Assembly (NCBI GenBank): GCA_018366195.1
Contig: JAGZIN010000007.1
Coordinates: 31,562-95,561, forward strand
Direction: 5' to 3'
Origin: Butyricicoccus pullicaecorum
Lineage (GTDB): Bacteria > Bacillota > Clostridia > Oscillospirales > Butyricicoccaceae
DNA length: 64,000 nucleotides
Of the stretch, positions 37,065 through 46,947 are shown piece after piece. A program made the translations under genes and the position numbers. Numbering within the stretch: the stretch's first letter is position 1; every line of letters begins with the position of its first letter. The notes beneath the pieces are model-generated. The model had not been told where the DNA came from and made no database searches. It saw nothing but the letters and a program-made list of their open reading frames with translations.

Positions 37065-38279
37065 TTATGATTCCTGATCCGGCAGGTCTTCACCTGCCAT
37101 TTCCTTTGCGCCCAGCTTGGCATTTTTTCCGATGCGGACACCTGCGGCGACAACAGCGACGCCCCAATCCTCTGCGGTATCCTCGCTTGGCGGTGCGCCA
37201 ACCGAAGCACCTGCACAAATCTGTGCTCCTTCTGCGACAATGGCATATCGTACCGTTGCGCCGCTTTCTACCACAGCGCCCGGCATCAAAATGGAATATT
37301 CTACCGTTGCTCCCTTCTCAATGGTAACATCCGAGAACAGTACCGACTCTGAAACATCTCCATAGATTTCACAGCCCTCTGAAACCAGAGAGTGGGTCAC
37401 CTTTGCCTGCTTGCTGGTAAAATGCGGGGGTGCGCCGTTGTTGCGCCCATAAATTTTCCAAGTGTCATCGGTCAGGTTCAGTCCGGACTTCGGAGACAAC
37501 AAATCCATATTGGCTTCCCACAGGGATTCGATTGTGCCGACGTCCTTCCAATAACCATCAAAGCGGTAAGAAACCAGCTTTTCGCCCGAAGCCAGCATAG
37601 CTGGGATAATATCCTTACCAAAGTCATTGGAGGAGTGCTCATTGGCTTCATCCGCTATCAGATACGCACGCAGCTTCTTCCAGCTGAAAATATAGATGCC
37701 CATCGAAGCCAAGGTACTCTTCGGTTCCTTTGGTTTTTCCTCGAACTCATAAACCGTGCCGTCCTCATGACAGTTCATGATGCCAAAGCGCGAAGCCTCA
37801 GCAAGCGGCACGTCCATCACGGCAATGGTTGCATCAGCCTCCATGCGCTTATGATGCTGCAGCATCTTGTTGTAATTCATTTTATAAATATGGTCACCAG
37901 ACAAAATGACCACATATTCCGGATCATACTCATCTACGAACTCAATGTTCTGGTAGATTGCATTTGCAGTCCCCTTATACCACTCCGAACCTTTTCCGCG
38001 CTGATAGGGCGGCAAGGTATATACACCGCCGCGCATACGGTCAAGGTCCCATGTCTGACCAGAACCAATATAGGCATTCAACACATGCGGCTCATACTGG
38101 GTCAGCACGCCCACGGTATCTATGCCGGAGTTTACGCAGTTTGACAGTGGAAAATCAATGATGCGATATTTTCCACCAAATGGAACTGCTGGTTTTGCCA
38201 CTTTCGTGGTGAGCACATATAATCTGCTGCCTTGTCCGCCAGCCAGCAGCATCGCAACACATTCTTTTTTCCGATACAT
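37065..38279 (-). CDS. glgC: Glucose-1-phosphate adenylyltransferase
   Basis: Makes ADP-glucose, the committed step of glycogen synthesis. It is 404 residues, with [14 protein letters not shown] (nucleotide loop), [33 protein letters not shown] (metal Asp), [10 protein letters not shown] and a C-terminal beta-helix. Full catalytic motifs are present, in contrast to GlgD. Second gene of the glgBCDA group. Confidence 0.97.
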   Translation of the reverse strand: MYRKKECVAMLLAGGQGSRLYVLTTKVAKPAVPFGGKYRIIDFPLSNCVNSGIDTVGVLTQYEPHVLNAYIGSGQTWDLDRMRGGVYTLPPYQRGKGSEWYKGTANAIYQNIEFVDEYDPEYVVILSGDHIYKMNYNKMLQHHKRMEADATIAVMDVPLAEASRFGIMNCHEDGTVYEFEEKPKEPKSTLASMGIYIFSWKKLRAYLIADEANEHSSNDFGKDIIPAMLASGEKLVSYRFDGYWKDVGTIESLWEANMDLLSPKSGLNLTDDTWKIYGRNNGAPPHFTSKQAKVTHSLVSEGCEIYGDVSESVLFSDVTIEKGATVEYSILMPGAVVESGATVRYAIVAEGAQICAGASVGAPPSEDTAEDWGVAVVAAGVRIGKNAKLGAKEMAGEDLPDQES

Positions 38280-38341
38280 GATCTTTCTCCATTTCTTCGT
38301 TGAAATTTATAACCTACAGCTAAGCGCACCATGCGCAGCAG

Positions 38342-40390
38342 TTAGTTTTCAGCTTTTCTCGGGCGTCGGGAAGCTGCCTTGGCTCTTTCACCGTGACGTT
38401 CTGAGGTGCCCGCCTTCTTTGCCGGTACAGCTTTCGCCTTACGCGCTGCGCGCGGTTTGCCCTTGAGATATATCACGGAAAGCGGCGCCACCTCCAAATC
38501 AATCAAATCTGTATGCCCATGCAGCGTGGGTGCCACGAGATTTCCTTCTGCATCGACCACCTTTTCCATCACAGCGCTAACCATCTTCGAGCGTTTCTTC
38601 CCGTTTTTGATGCCGGAGCCGCCATACGGTACTGCATCAGAGGTAAAGATTTCCTCATAGGTACCCGCATACGGAACACCGATGCGATAACTCTCATGAT
38701 AGACCGGTGCAAAATTGACCACGCAAATGAGGTCTGTGCCGTCTGAGGCAATGCGGCGAAACGCAATGATATTATTGCGGTTATCATCGTGTGAAATCCA
38801 CTCAAAGCCCTGCCAATCCATATCATTTTCCCAGAACTGCTTGTTGGCAAGATAGGCAGCATTGAGCGCCTTGACGTAGGTTTGCATTTGCCTGTGTGCA
38901 TCGTAATCCAAAAGCAGCCAGTCCAGCCCCCGCGCTTCGCTCCATTCGGAGAACTGTGCAAATTCTCCGCCCATAAACAGCATCTTTTTGCCAGGGTGTG
39001 CTATCATATAGCCATAGAGCGCACGCAGAGATGCGAATTTGTTTTCATAAGGCTCGGGCATTTTATCAATGAGAGATTTTTTGCCATGCACGACCTCATC
39101 GTGAGACAGGGGTAAAATATAATTTTCGGAAAAAGCATACATAAAGGAGAATGTGATTTTATCATGCATATCCTTTCGGAAAAACGGGTCAGCGGAAACA
39201 TAGCACAGCATATCATTCATCCAACCCATATTCCATTTGAAGTTAAAGCCCAGCCCACCGACACTTGCGGGCTTTGTGACCATCGGCCATGCAGTAGATT
39301 CCTCTGCAATCATCATCACATCTGGGTGGTCGGTCAGCACATACGAATTGAGCAATCTCAGGAAGTCAACCGCCTCCAGATTTTCACGTCCGCCATGAAT
39401 GTTGGGACGCCACCCATCATGACGATTATAGTCCAGATACAGCATGGACGCGACGGCATCGACACGCAGTCCATCAATATGGAACTGCTCTACCCAGAAC
39501 ATCGCGGAGGAAAACAGCAGATTGCGTACTGAAACCTTGCCATAATCAAAAACGCGGGTTCCCCATTCCTTATGCTCCATTTTCAGCGGGTCTGCATATT
39601 CATAGAGGTAGGAGCCGTCAAACTCCACCAGTCCATGCCCGTCCTTTGGAAAATGTGCAGGAACCCAGTCCATGATGACACCAATCCCCGCCTGATGACA
39701 GGTATCCACAAAATACATGAGGTCGTGCGGCGTTCCATAGCGTGAGGTTGCAGCAAAATAACCGCTGACCTGATAGCCCCACGAGCCGTCAAACGGGTGC
39801 TCCGTGAGCGGCATACACTCGATATGCGTGTATCCCATCTCCTTGACATAGGGAACAAGCTCATCTGCAAGCTGCCGATAGGAATAAAAGTTTCCATCTT
39901 CATGCCGTTTCCACGAGCCCATATGTACCTCATAAATATTGATGGGCGATGTATAGGGCAGGTGTTCCGCTCTCCATTTGAGCCAGCTTTCATCGTGCCA
40001 TACATAGCCGGACAAATCATATGTTTTCGAGGCATTTGCCGGACGTGTTTCGGAGTGGAAGCCATAGGGGTCTGCCTTATCAAAGAATTGTCCATCTTTG
40101 GTATGAATCGAATATTTGTAGGAATCGTACTGACAAACACCGGGAATAAAGCATTCCCAAATTCCCAGCTCATCGCGCTGCATCATATGCGTATCCCGAC
40201 TCCAGTCATTAAATTCGCCCATCACAGAAACCTCTGCTGCTTCTGGTGCAAACACAGAAAAGTGATACCCCTGCTGTCCATCGCAGGCTTCTGGATGTGC
40301 TCCCATAAATTCATAGGCACGACAATCCCGACCTGACCGAAACAAATCCAGATGAGCTTCTTTTGTTGTCATCTTTGTTTGAAAAGTCAT
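38342..40390 (-). CDS. glgB: 1,4-alpha-glucan branching enzyme with basic C-terminal tail
   Basis: GH13 branching enzyme, 682 residues. An N-terminal CBM48 domain (about 30-130, [20 protein letters not shown]) precedes the barrel with the nucleophile in [10 protein letters not shown] (Asp311), MIAEEST (Glu363) and [14 protein letters not shown]. The final ~40 residues are an unusual Lys/Arg/Ala-rich tail (ending [14 protein letters not shown]) beyond the normal all-beta C domain. The ATG at 40390 follows GGGAG by 8 bases; the open frame further upstream was rejected. First gene of the glycogen block. Confidence 0.95.
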   Translation of the reverse strand: MTFQTKMTTKEAHLDLFRSGRDCRAYEFMGAHPEACDGQQGYHFSVFAPEAAEVSVMGEFNDWSRDTHMMQRDELGIWECFIPGVCQYDSYKYSIHTKDGQFFDKADPYGFHSETRPANASKTYDLSGYVWHDESWLKWRAEHLPYTSPINIYEVHMGSWKRHEDGNFYSYRQLADELVPYVKEMGYTHIECMPLTEHPFDGSWGYQVSGYFAATSRYGTPHDLMYFVDTCHQAGIGVIMDWVPAHFPKDGHGLVEFDGSYLYEYADPLKMEHKEWGTRVFDYGKVSVRNLLFSSAMFWVEQFHIDGLRVDAVASMLYLDYNRHDGWRPNIHGGRENLEAVDFLRLLNSYVLTDHPDVMMIAEESTAWPMVTKPASVGGLGFNFKWNMGWMNDMLCYVSADPFFRKDMHDKITFSFMYAFSENYILPLSHDEVVHGKKSLIDKMPEPYENKFASLRALYGYMIAHPGKKMLFMGGEFAQFSEWSEARGLDWLLLDYDAHRQMQTYVKALNAAYLANKQFWENDMDWQGFEWISHDDNRNNIIAFRRIASDGTDLICVVNFAPVYHESYRIGVPYAGTYEEIFTSDAVPYGGSGIKNGKKRSKMVSAVMEKVVDAEGNLVAPTLHGHTDLIDLEVAPLSVIYLKGKPRAARKAKAVPAKKAGTSERHGERAKAASRRPRKAEN

Positions 40391-40522
40391 GCGTTCATCT
40401 CCCTCTAAAATACGCAATTTTTGCGCGTTTTCCTTTGTATTCTGATTTTTTTGCACATTTCGTGATTTGATTTGTAGCATTTACACAGTTTATGTCGTCT
40501 AAAAATCTGTTTTACTAGATAT

Positions 40523-40551
40523 AGTATACAACTTTCGTGAAAAAAAGTCCA
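40523..40551 (-). promoter_or_regulatory. Promoter of the glg block
   Basis: Reverse strand TGGACT and TATACT, 17-base spacer, about 130 bases before glgB. Its -35 hexamer lies inside the stem of the cinA terminator, so transcription ending and starting share the same bases. Confidence 0.6.
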
Positions 40552-40590
40552 GTGATATTTCGCTTTTTATGCGCACACTGGACATTTTTT
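40540..40590. terminator. Terminator downstream of cinA
   Basis: GTCCAGTG/CACTGGAC stem with a 21-base loop, T7 on the reverse strand, and also a T6 run on the plus strand. Confidence 0.75.
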
Positions 40591-40610
40591 ATCTACTTTT
40601 TAACTATTAT

Positions 40611-41852
40611 TTACTTCCCACACTGCAAAAGCATGCGGCGAATCATATCGAGCGCGGTCGAAGCAGCATGATTACGCACCCGATCGCGTCCCAAACTCAC
40701 CCGAATTTCACGTGTTTGCTGCTTTTCTCGGCTCCATACACTGATATAGACCAATCCCACCGGCTTTTGTACACTTCCACCGTCCGGCCCTGCAATTCCG
40801 GTGATGCCAACCCCGATATCGGTGTCCATGCATCGAGCAACGCCTGCCGCCATCTGCTCGGCAACCTCCGGCGAAACTGCTCCCAGCGTATCCAGCGTCT
40901 GTTCAGAAACGCCCAAAAGATGTATTTTGACCTCATTGGCATAGGAGCAAACACCACCCTTATAGTAGGCAGATGCCCCGGGCAAATCGGTGATTCGCTT
41001 GGAGAGCAGTCCCCCTGTGCAGCTTTCTGCCACCGATAAGGTCATACCTTTTTCCAGTAAGAGCTGACCGACTACCTGCTCCAAAGAATCTGCATCTACC
41101 CCATATACATACTCCCCAAGGGTATCCACAATCTGGCTTACCACAGGTGCCAGCATCTGCTCTGCCTGCTCTGGAGTATCTGCTTTTGCCGTCACACGCG
41201 CAAAACATTCACTTGTCTTTGCATAGGGTGCAATGGTGGGATTCGTCATCTCTGCCATCATGTCATGCAAAATCTCTTCCATGGCCGATTCCCCCAGCCC
41301 AAACACACGGATATTGTGTGATACAATACAGCCGCCTGCCAGTGGATACAAATAAGGCATGGCACGATATCGAAACATCGGCTCGCACTCACGGGGCGGA
41401 CCCGGCAGCATAATCACATGGGTGCCGTCTGCCTCAAATGCACAGCCCGGCGCCGTTCCCCAATCATTATGCAGCGGAACACAGCCCTCTGGCAGCCATG
41501 CCTGCTTTTCGTTGTTCTGTGTCATTTCTTTTCCAATTTCTGCAAAGAAACGACGAATGTGTGCAAGGGATTCCTCATGCAGCACCAGTTTTTTCCCAAA
41601 TACCTGCGCAAGCGTCTCTTTGGTCAAGTCATCGAGCGTCGGTCCCAGCCCACCTGTTGTAATAATAATATCTGCACGAGACTTTGCCTGCTCAATGACC
41701 TGTTTCAGGCGTTCCGGATTGTCCCCAACAACGGTCTGATAATATACGTCAATTCCCAGCTCTGATAAGCCCTGAGAAATCACCTGTGCATCGGTATTGA
41801 CAATATCTCCCAGTAAAATCTCGGTTCCTACTGCGATAAGTTCTGCTTTCAT
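40611..41852 (-). CDS. cinA: CinA family competence/damage-inducible protein (NMN deamidase type)
   Basis: A 413-residue two-domain protein. The N-terminal molybdopterin-binding-like (COG1058) domain has AVGTEILLGDIVNTDAQ, TTGGLGPTLDDLT and VIMLPGPPRECEPM. The C-terminal CinA/PncC domain has SVAESCTGGLLSKRITDLPGAS-type text and GITGIAGPDGGS. Known CinA proteins hydrolyse ADP-ribose and/or deamidate NMN. GGAAGG is 6 bases before the ATG at 41852. A 108-base gap follows thiI. Confidence 0.94.
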   Translation of the reverse strand: MKAELIAVGTEILLGDIVNTDAQVISQGLSELGIDVYYQTVVGDNPERLKQVIEQAKSRADIIITTGGLGPTLDDLTKETLAQVFGKKLVLHEESLAHIRRFFAEIGKEMTQNNEKQAWLPEGCVPLHNDWGTAPGCAFEADGTHVIMLPGPPRECEPMFRYRAMPYLYPLAGGCIVSHNIRVFGLGESAMEEILHDMMAEMTNPTIAPYAKTSECFARVTAKADTPEQAEQMLAPVVSQIVDTLGEYVYGVDADSLEQVVGQLLLEKGMTLSVAESCTGGLLSKRITDLPGASAYYKGGVCSYANEVKIHLLGVSEQTLDTLGAVSPEVAEQMAAGVARCMDTDIGVGITGIAGPDGGSVQKPVGLVYISVWSREKQQTREIRVSLGRDRVRNHAASTALDMIRRMLLQCGK

Positions 41853-41960
41853 CTGCAACCTTCCTTTCCCTTTCACGCCGTCCAAACCGCAGGATAATCC
41901 CCTGCTGTTCTCTGGTTCTGTCAGGATATCTTATGCTTTTATCAAATGAATCCGCATCGG

Positions 41961-43124
41961 TCAAGCAAAGACCCGCTCGGTCTCAGCAACCGCCTGCGCC
42001 ACTAGCCCTTGGACATCGAGTGCTGCTTCTGCCTCCAAAATCTTGTACAGCTTCGGCTTTGTATTTGGATGCTTGGGTGTAAAGACGGTACAGCAGTCCT
42101 CATAGGGCAAAATCGAAGTTTCAAAGGTGTCAATTTTGCGCGCAATCTGTACAATTTCCTCCTTATCCATGCCAATCACCGGACGGAATACTGGCAAGAC
42201 TTCACAAACTGCATTGGTCACCGCCATTGCCGGCATGGTCTGGCTGGCAACCTGTCCAAGGCTTTCTCCAGTAATCAGACCGCCGCACTCATACTCGACT
42301 GCAAGCTGCTCTGCAATACGCATCATAAAACGGCGCATAATCAAAGTGAACAATTCCTCATGACACTTATCTCGAATCTCCTCCTGAATTCTGGTGAATG
42401 GTACCACCAGAATCGGCATCTTGCCGCAATAGGCAGTCAGCTTATGCCCCAGTTCAAATACCTTTTCCTTGGCACGGTCTGAGGTATAAGGGTAGCTAAA
42501 GAAATGAATTCCAACCAGCTCCAGCCCACGCTTACACATCATATAACCTGCAACCGGAGAGTCGATGCCGCCTGAGAGCAAAAGTGCTGCTCTGCCATTG
42601 GTTCCAACTGGCATGCCGCCTGCCCCCTGCACCGGACCGGCATGTACAAAGGCATACTGCTCACGGATTTCAAAATGAATGGTCAGCTCCGGCTCGTGCA
42701 TATCCGGCTTGAGCTGATATTTTTGCGCCAGCTCTCCACCAATATGCTGAGAGACCTGAATCGAGGTCATAGGGAAACGCTTATCCCCACGTTTGGTTTC
42801 CACCTTAAAGGAATGTGCTTGTGCAATACGGTCTGCCAGATAGGTTTCTGCCATCTGCTGCATGGACTCCAGCGTTTTTTCGCACACCGCCGCACGGCAA
42901 ATGAGTGCGATGCCAAAAACCTTCTGTACGGCTTCCATGACCGCGTCACCGTCTACCGTCTCCGGAATCTCTACATAGATGACAGACTGCCGCATGTGAA
43001 TGGCACAATCCCCCAGCGGCTTTAATCTGCGCTTGAGATTGCCCAGCAAGCGGTCCTCAAATTTTTTGCGGTTGAGCCCCTTGAGCACAATTTCTCCGCA
43101 CTTCAGTAATAAAACTTCTTTCAT
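41961..43124 (-). CDS. thiI: tRNA 4-thiouridine sulfurtransferase ThiI
   Basis: A 387-residue ThiI with an N-terminal ferredoxin-like domain, a THUMP domain (about 60-165) and the adenylating PP-loop SGGIDSPVAGYM (about 183). The C-terminal rhodanese domain of E. coli ThiI is absent, as in many Firmicutes, where a dedicated cysteine desulfurase donates sulfur directly. That desulfurase lies 16 bases upstream. It makes s4U8 in tRNA and may supply thiamine thiazole sulfur. Confidence 0.96.
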   Translation of the reverse strand: MKEVLLLKCGEIVLKGLNRKKFEDRLLGNLKRRLKPLGDCAIHMRQSVIYVEIPETVDGDAVMEAVQKVFGIALICRAAVCEKTLESMQQMAETYLADRIAQAHSFKVETKRGDKRFPMTSIQVSQHIGGELAQKYQLKPDMHEPELTIHFEIREQYAFVHAGPVQGAGGMPVGTNGRAALLLSGGIDSPVAGYMMCKRGLELVGIHFFSYPYTSDRAKEKVFELGHKLTAYCGKMPILVVPFTRIQEEIRDKCHEELFTLIMRRFMMRIAEQLAVEYECGGLITGESLGQVASQTMPAMAVTNAVCEVLPVFRPVIGMDKEEIVQIARKIDTFETSILPYEDCCTVFTPKHPNTKPKLYKILEAEAALDVQGLVAQAVAETERVFA

Positions 43125-43140
43125 GATTGCCGTTCCTTTC

Positions 43141-44274
43141 TTATCTTCGCTTCAGCATGTTCGCACCTGCCTGCAATCCTGCAAGCAGCGCATCAATATC
43201 TGTATTGGTATTATATGGCGCAAAGGATATCCGCAGCGCGCTGTCGATTCGTGCTTTATCCAGCCCCATGGCACGCAGCACATGGCTTTCTTTGCCCTTT
43301 GCACATGCCGAGCCTGCGGATACAAAAACATCTCTGGATTCCAGCACCCGCAGCATGACCTCACTCTTGCAGCCCGGCAAAGACAGGTTCGCAATCTGCG
43401 GAATATCCGGTGTTCCGTTCCAGACAGCCCACGGCAGATGAAGCTCCACCTGCTGCCGGAGATAGGCTTGGAGCGCCGCAGTATGCGCAATATCTGCTTC
43501 CATCTGCGCGGCACGTACGCGACAAGCAGCCGCAAAAGCCGCAATTTGCGGCACGGGTTCGGTTCCTGCACGAAATCCGCTTTCCTGTCCACCACCCACA
43601 AGATATGGAGCAAGACGAACCTCGCGCTTCATATACAAAGCGCCGATTCCCTTGGGTGCACCGATTTTATGCCCGCTCACACTCATTAAATCGCAGTTCC
43701 ATTTTTTGGGTGTCAGAGGCACGCGAAACAGACCCTGTACCGCATCGACATGAAACAATGCCTGCGGACAGTTCTGTTTGAGTATCTTTCCAACCTCTGC
43801 AACAGGTAATACCGTACCCACCTCATTGTTGACCAGCATCAGCGTCACCAAAATGGTGTCCTTCCGAATCGCCTCTGCCACGTCCTGTGCGCAAATATGC
43901 CCCTGTGCATCGGGCTGTATGTAGGTGACAGTATATCCCTCTCCTTCCAGCCGGTGACACGCCTGCAAGGTGGCAGCATGCTCGATTGCCGAGGTTACAA
44001 TATGCTTTCCCAGATGACGATTTTTGTGTGCTGCGCCAAAAATCGCGGTGTTAATGCCCTCTGTCCCGCCCGAGACAAAATAAACCTCTGCGGCGGTACA
44101 GCCCATCGCAGCTGCTGCTGCTTCACGGCTTTCCTTGAGGCAGCGTGCCGCATCAATGCCCATACGGTGCAGCGAAGACGGGTTGCCAAACATTTCACGC
44201 ATTGCATATAGAGCTGCCTCCTGCGCCTCTGGAAGTACCCTTGTTGTAGCGGAGTTGTCCAAATAATGTATCAT
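43141..44274 (-). CDS. Cysteine desulfurase (NifS/NifZ type) partnered with ThiI
   Basis: PLP enzyme of 377 residues that takes sulfur from cysteine as a persulfide. IHYLDNSATTR start, His99 stacking on PLP in SAIEHAAT, Lys203 Schiff base in SVSGHKIGAPKG, and Cys324 in a short SAGSACAKGK loop. Being next to thiI, it corresponds functionally to B. subtilis NifZ. The ATG at 44274 is 12 bases from GGGAGG, somewhat long; an open frame upstream lacks any better site. Confidence 0.93.
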   Translation of the reverse strand: MIHYLDNSATTRVLPEAQEAALYAMREMFGNPSSLHRMGIDAARCLKESREAAAAAMGCTAAEVYFVSGGTEGINTAIFGAAHKNRHLGKHIVTSAIEHAATLQACHRLEGEGYTVTYIQPDAQGHICAQDVAEAIRKDTILVTLMLVNNEVGTVLPVAEVGKILKQNCPQALFHVDAVQGLFRVPLTPKKWNCDLMSVSGHKIGAPKGIGALYMKREVRLAPYLVGGGQESGFRAGTEPVPQIAAFAAACRVRAAQMEADIAHTAALQAYLRQQVELHLPWAVWNGTPDIPQIANLSLPGCKSEVMLRVLESRDVFVSAGSACAKGKESHVLRAMGLDKARIDSALRISFAPYNTNTDIDALLAGLQAGANMLKRR

Positions 44275-44320
44275 GATTTTAGGAAACCTCCCGAATACTC
44301 TGTTTCTTTGATTCGTTTCT

Positions 44321-44349
44321 ATTATACCAGTATAATTTCCATGTGCCAA
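44321..44349 (-). promoter_or_regulatory. Promoter of the desulfurase-thiI unit
   Basis: Reverse strand TTGGCA and TATAAT with a 17-base spacer, about 50 bases before the desulfurase start. Confidence 0.7.
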
Positions 44350-44478
44350 CTAATTTCCATCTTGCCTGCAATGGGTCTGCATTTTGTCAGGAATCACAGA
44401 TTTTGATTTTCTTTTTTTGGAAAAAAGGTTCGAAATCCCCAAATGAGCGTTCTGTGTTCTTTTTTTTATCATTTCCTA

Positions 44479-44507
44479 TTGTACTCCATGATTGGCTGCT
44501 GTATAAT
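44479..44507 (+). promoter_or_regulatory. purA promoter
   Basis: TTGTAC and TATAAT with a 17-base spacer, about 70 bases before purA. The divergent 302-base gap (44275-44576) holds this and the opposite promoter only. I see no purine riboswitch. Confidence 0.75.
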
Positions 44508-44576
44508 AAATCCGTACATTTTGAAGCATAATCTTATAGATTCTACGATTTTTCATTCACGAAAGGGGCTTATATC

Positions 44577-45848
44577 ATGCCTGGCAAGGTTATTTTAGGC
44601 GCTCAATGGGGCGACGAAGGCAAGGGTAAATTCATTGATATTTTTGCAGCACATGCAGATTTGGTGGTACGCAGCCAAGGCGGCAACAACGCAGGTCATA
44701 CCGTTGTTGTAAACGGAGAGAAATACAAGCTTCAGCTCATTCCCTCTGGTATTTTATATCCAGACTGCATCAATGTCATCGGTCCCGGCGTGGTGGTTGA
44801 CCCAAGAAGCGTCCTCAAGGAAATAGATGGTCTGGCGCAAAAGGGAATTTGCTGCGACAAGCTGTTCATTGATGCACGCTGTCACTGTATCCTTCCATGG
44901 CATCTCGCTTTAGATACCCTGTCCGAACAGGCACGCGGCAATGATGATATTGGAACCACAAAAAAAGGTATTGGTCCGACCTATATGGATAAATCGGAGC
45001 GCATTGGAATCCGTATGCACGATTTCATTGACCCCAACCATTTTGAAAATGTCATGCGCGCTGCCTGTGCACGAAAAAATCAAATCATTACCAATATATA
45101 TGGTGGAGAACCCATTGATATAGACCGTGTACTGGAAGAATACCGCGACTATGCCGAGCGTTTGCGCACCTATGTCACAGACACCTCCATTCTCACCTAT
45201 AACGCAGTCAAGTCCAAAAAGTTTGTGCTGTTTGAGGGCGCACAAGGTACTCTGCTCGACCTCGATATGGGTACCTATCCCTATGTAACCTCGTCCCACC
45301 CGGTTGCCGGCGGCTGCTGCATCGGCTCCGGTGTAGGACCTTCTGCCGTCACAGATGTCATGGGGATTTTCAAAAGCTACACGACCCGTGTGGGCAAGGG
45401 ACCTTTCCCGACCGAGCTTTTTGATGAAACCGGCGACTATATTCGAAATGCCGGAGGCGAATTTGGCACCGTAACCGGACGTCCACGCCGCACCGGCTGG
45501 TTTGATGCCGTGATTGCACGCTATGCCGTGCGGGTCAACGGATTGACCGAAATGGTCATCAATAAAATCGACCCGCTGCGCGGACTGCCCAAACTGAAGG
45601 TCTGCGTTGCCTATGAAATCAACGGCAAGCGCATCGAAGAATTTCCTGCGAATTTTGCAGATTTGGAGCACTGCACTCCTATTTATGAGGAGTTCGATGG
45701 TTTTGATGCAGATATTACAGGCTGCCGCACCTTTGCGGAGCTGCCACAGTCCATTCAAAGCTATATCAAGGCACTGGAAAAGATTTGCGGCTGTCCGGTC
45801 TCCATGCTCGGCGTAGGACCGGCACGCGACCAAGTCATTTCCCTTTGA
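44577..45848 (+). CDS. purA: Adenylosuccinate synthetase
   Basis: GTP-dependent ligation of aspartate to IMP on the AMP branch of purine synthesis. It is 423 residues; the N-terminal P-loop-like GAQWGDEGKGKFIDIF contains the catalytic Asp and Lys, followed by QGGNNAGHTVV, GTTKKGIGPTYMDK and GPFPTE. AAAGGGG lies 8 bases before the ATG. Single gene with its own promoter. Confidence 0.97.
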   Translation: MPGKVILGAQWGDEGKGKFIDIFAAHADLVVRSQGGNNAGHTVVVNGEKYKLQLIPSGILYPDCINVIGPGVVVDPRSVLKEIDGLAQKGICCDKLFIDARCHCILPWHLALDTLSEQARGNDDIGTTKKGIGPTYMDKSERIGIRMHDFIDPNHFENVMRAACARKNQIITNIYGGEPIDIDRVLEEYRDYAERLRTYVTDTSILTYNAVKSKKFVLFEGAQGTLLDLDMGTYPYVTSSHPVAGGCCIGSGVGPSAVTDVMGIFKSYTTRVGKGPFPTELFDETGDYIRNAGGEFGTVTGRPRRTGWFDAVIARYAVRVNGLTEMVINKIDPLRGLPKLKVCVAYEINGKRIEEFPANFADLEHCTPIYEEFDGFDADITGCRTFAELPQSIQSYIKALEKICGCPVSMLGVGPARDQVISL

Positions 45849-45892
45849 GCTGAAATCAAGTTTGTTTCCATTCAACAGAAGGCATATCATCT

Positions 45893-46855
45893 ATGCAATT
45901 ATCCGAAAAGAAAAAGGAACGACTGATTTTATGGATTTCATTTCTGGCAGGTCTGCTCTTTGCGGTCACCGAATTCGGCTTTGCCATTTACAGCCATTCC
46001 CAATCCGCTCTAACCGATGCCGTATATGATTCCTCAGAGCTTGTTTTTATCGGACTCACTCTATTTCTCATTCCGCTGTTCCACAAGCCCATTTCGGAAA
46101 AATATCCGTACAGCTTTTATCAGGTCGAAACGATTTTTCTCCTCATCAAAGGTGTCATGATGCTTTCCGTAACATTTGGCATTTCTGCCGAGGTGATAGA
46201 GTCCGCACTTGCTGGTGGAAATCCAGTCAACAGCAGTCAGGTTTCTCTGTTTCAGCTGGTGCTTGGCATTGCGAGTGTCGTGATTTTTATACTCATCAAA
46301 AAACTGAACCATAATTTATCTTCTCCAACCGTAGATATGGAAATTTTAGGCTGGAAGCTGGATATTGGTTATAGCTTAGGACTGTCCATTGCCTTTTTTG
46401 CCTCCACCTTTTTGGAGCAAACACCGCTTGCATGGATTGCTCCGTATTTTGACCAAATCATGGCAGTCGCTGTGATGGTTTTGATTTTACCAGAAACGAT
46501 ACAGGCTCTATGGGGAGCGGTAAAAGAAATCTTTCTCTTCTCTCCCGATGCTGAAACCGTTCAGACCATCAAAGCAATCTGTACAGAGATTTTGGAGAAA
46601 CAGCGGTACGCGCCTGTCTTTTTCGATATCACAAAAACCGGACGCCATCTCTGGGTATCTGTGTATTTTGAAATTTCAGAAGATGCCCTCTCCATTTCCC
46701 AACTGGAGCAGACCACACAGCTTGTCAACGAACGGGTGAACGCTCAGTTTTCTGATGCCACCTGTGAACTCATTGTCGTATCCGAAAAGCTGAACCACGT
46801 CTATCACACCACCTGTGAAAACGAATCACACAGATCCCTTCCGCCTTCGGCTTAA
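45893..46855 (+). CDS. Cation diffusion facilitator-like transporter
   Basis: A 320-residue membrane protein with about six membrane segments in residues 10-215 and a C-terminal soluble domain (about 220-310) of the CDF metal-binding fold. The expected site in helix 2 reads ALTDAVYDSSE, with two Asp but no His, and helix 5 reads GWKLDIGYS, with one Asp. Family members with HD-HD sites export Zn; the all-acidic site here makes the substrate uncertain (Mn, Fe or other). It follows purA by 44 bases and ends at a strong terminator. Confidence 0.85.
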   Translation: MQLSEKKKERLILWISFLAGLLFAVTEFGFAIYSHSQSALTDAVYDSSELVFIGLTLFLIPLFHKPISEKYPYSFYQVETIFLLIKGVMMLSVTFGISAEVIESALAGGNPVNSSQVSLFQLVLGIASVVIFILIKKLNHNLSSPTVDMEILGWKLDIGYSLGLSIAFFASTFLEQTPLAWIAPYFDQIMAVAVMVLILPETIQALWGAVKEIFLFSPDAETVQTIKAICTEILEKQRYAPVFFDITKTGRHLWVSVYFEISEDALSISQLEQTTQLVNERVNAQFSDATCELIVVSEKLNHVYHTTCENESHRSLPPSA

Positions 46856-46879
46856 CGGCTTCACAAAGTATTCCGAATC

Positions 46880-46926
46880 AAAAATGCCCGAAATCGCACA
46901 TCACTGAGCGATTTCGGGCATTTCTC
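46880..46926. terminator. Bidirectional terminator between the CDF gene and ymdB
   Basis: A 16-bp stem (AAATGCCCGAAATCGC) with a 10-base loop and T runs on both strands. It ends two convergent genes. Confidence 0.9.
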
Positions 46927-46947
46927 GTCCATTCACCAGCTTTTGTT

